Origin: Bacillota bacterium
Lineage (GTDB): Bacteria; Bacillota; Clostridia; Tissierellales; Sedimentibacteraceae
Direction of reading: 5' to 3'
Length of the DNA: 7,546 bases
NCBI GenBank assembly: GCA_029239575.1
Contig: JARBUP010000156.1
Location: 1-7,546, forward strand
The notes below the pieces were generated by a model. That model was not told the origin of the DNA, ran no database searches, and worked only from the letters and a program-made list of their open reading frames with translations. How positions within the stretch are numbered: position 1 is the stretch's first letter; each line of letters begins with the position of its first letter. A program made the translations under genes and the position numbers. Shown piece by piece: positions 6,003 through 7,546 of the stretch.

Positions 6003-7541
6003 TTACATTAATGGTGCAAAAATTTTAAGCATCATTCTGCCCAATCTTATATAAAATTTAGTATTTTTACATTTCTCCAATGTTATTAGCTCACATTCAG
6101 GTAAAATCTTTAAAAATTCATTTTTAACTTCAAAAACACTTTTTGTTTTATACATCCAAACACCACATTCAAAATGCAAATACAAACTTCTGTAATCTAA
6201 ATTTATAGAACCAACAATGGCATATACATCATCAACAACAAATGTTTTTCCATGAACAAATCCAGGTGTATATTCATAAATAAATACACCATCTTCTATT
6301 AATTCATCATAATTAGAACGAGTAACTGCATGAACATACCATTTGTCAGGAATGTGAGGAGTAATTATTCTTACTTCCACCCCTCTTTTAGCTGCCATTC
6401 TTAAAGCTGTCATCATTTTATAGTCAGAAATTAAATATGGAGTTTCTATATAAATATAATCATCTGCCTCATTAATCAAATTTAAATATACAGTTTCACT
6501 TATAGCCTCATCATCTAATGGACTATCATTAAAAGGTTGAACATAACCATTTGGTTCTACTTCATATATATTCATGTAAACGGAAGGTTTAAACTCATTA
6601 AAATCTTCATTAACATGCCTTAAATATCCCCACATGGATAAAAACATTACAGTAAAACTCCATACAGCTTCACCTTTTAAAACTATACATGAATCATGCC
6701 AATGACCAAATTTATCAACGGCATTTATATATTCATCAGCTATATTAATGCCTCCAGTATACCCCGTATGTCCATCTATAATAGCTATTTTTCTATGGTC
6801 CCTATTATTTAATCTAAGGGATAATACAGGCACGAATCGATTAAAAACGCAACATTTAATACCCATATTTTCAAGTTTTTTATAATAATCCGAAGGCAAT
6901 TTAAATAAGCATCCAACATCATCATAAATAACCCTAACGTCAACACCTTCTTTAACTTTTTGTTGTAGAATATCCAATATGCTATTCCACATTTTACCTT
7001 CTTCAATTATAAAAAATTCAAGAAATATATAATGCTTTGCCTTTTTTAATTCGATTAATATATCTTCATAAAATGTTTCACCAGGTGCTAAAAAATTTGT
7101 ATATGTATTTTCATAAATAGGACAATAAGAATAATTTTGTATATATTTTGATTGATTAGCTGCAGGTTTATTTTCTTTAAAAAGTCTATTTATACAAAAA
7201 TTATCCTGCCTCAAAAATTGTTTCATTTTTAAAGCTATTTCTTGCATTCTTCTTTTATTTCTATTGCTTGTTCTATTGCCACCTATAAAGAGAAAAAATA
7301 AACCTCCAAAAATAGGGAAAATCATAATTGGAATAATCCATGCAATTTTATATGAAGGATTACTTCTGCTGTTCATAACTGTCAAAACAACTATTACACT
7401 TATAATAGTAAAAATTACATCGAACAGAAAAAAATAATTGCTAAATTTCCATATTATTAAAAGTAAAGTAATAGCTTGAATTATTATGGAAGATGCAACC
7501 ATAAAAACTCTGCTAAACATTATTCTTATTAAATTTTGCAT
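6003..7541 (-). CDS. cls: Cardiolipin synthase, two-HKD phospholipase D family
   Basis: This membrane enzyme joins two phosphatidylglycerol molecules into cardiolipin plus glycerol. The 512-residue protein begins with three hydrophobic segments (about 8-31, 36-56 and 66-87), the N-terminal membrane domain of bacterial Cls, followed by a basic patch (GGNRTSNRNKRR, 87-98). Two phospholipase D active-site motifs follow. The first is H249-x-K251-xxxx-D256, leading into GGIN. The second is H430-x-K432-xxxx-D437, leading into GSINLD. Both catalytic His/Lys/Asp sets are complete. The length of about 500 residues is normal. The chosen ATG (7539-7541) gives MQNLIRIMFSRVF, which resembles other clostridial Cls N-termini. 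Only 5 bases precede it, without a stop or visible ribosome binding site, so a slightly earlier start cannot be excluded. The 134-bp gap and the repeat downstream separate it from the chrA genes; cotranscription is undecided. No intrinsic terminator is visible after its stop. Confidence 0.95.
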   Translation of the reverse strand: MQNLIRIMFSRVFMVASSIIIQAITLLLIIWKFSNYFFLFDVIFTIISVIVVLTVMNSRSNPSYKIAWIIPIMIFPIFGGLFFLFIGGNRTSNRNKRRMQEIALKMKQFLRQDNFCINRLFKENKPAANQSKYIQNYSYCPIYENTYTNFLAPGETFYEDILIELKKAKHYIFLEFFIIEEGKMWNSILDILQQKVKEGVDVRVIYDDVGCLFKLPSDYYKKLENMGIKCCVFNRFVPVLSLRLNNRDHRKIAIIDGHTGYTGGINIADEYINAVDKFGHWHDSCIVLKGEAVWSFTVMFLSMWGYLRHVNEDFNEFKPSVYMNIYEVEPNGYVQPFNDSPLDDEAISETVYLNLINEADDYIYIETPYLISDYKMMTALRMAAKRGVEVRIITPHIPDKWYVHAVTRSNYDELIEDGVFIYEYTPGFVHGKTFVVDDVYAIVGSINLDYRSLYLHFECGVWMYKTKSVFEVKNEFLKILPECELITLEKCKNTKFYIRLGRMMLKIFAPLM

Positions 7542-7546
7542 GTTAA

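Noticed and set aside
6809..7006. 65-codon minus-strand frame inside cls
   Set aside because: It is wholly within the cls coding sequence in another frame and shows no known domain.

Overview
The window is AT-rich, and every gene lies on the minus strand. Protein content, codon use and strong GGAG-type ribosome binding sites point to a low-GC Gram-positive bacterium, most likely Clostridium or a close relative. This assignment is inferred from family resemblance and gene order, not from a search.

Reading in the direction of transcription (right to left), the window holds: a PLD-family cardiolipin synthase (7541-6003); a 134-bp gap with a 73-bp palindromic repeat (element B); two single-domain ChrA-type transporter genes overlapping by 4 bp (5868-5278 and 5281-4712); dnaE, the DNA polymerase III alpha subunit (4695-1096), 16 bp further on; and a 6-phosphofructokinase gene, pfkA (1078-150), 17 bp after dnaE. 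A second 73-bp palindrome of the same family, in opposite orientation (element A), follows. An 18-bp tandem triplication starts in the end of element A and finishes on the first base of the pfkA stop codon triplet. The tight spacing suggests one chrA-chrA-dnaE-pfkA transcription unit, bracketed by the two repeat copies.

The main anomaly is pfkA. It has a good ribosome binding site, a canonical N-terminus and a canonical C-terminus, but about 34 nt (12 codons minus 2 nt) are missing after codon 25. The frame therefore hits TAA at codon 27, and the rest of the gene continues in another frame. Aligned to remembered E. coli and Geobacillus stearothermophilus PFK sequences, the two pieces account for 320 residues once 12 missing residues are added back. 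This is a broken gene (or an assembly defect) in what is normally the dnaE-pfkA-pyk locus. A plausible sigma-A promoter at the left edge, whose -35 box is the outer end of element A, points out of the window toward the place where pyk would be expected.

I see no RNA genes, CRISPR arrays, transposase genes or prophage genes. No wholly new multi-gene system is evident. The unusual points are the broken pfkA, the paired palindromes with their tandem outgrowth, and the transporter pair in front of dnaE.
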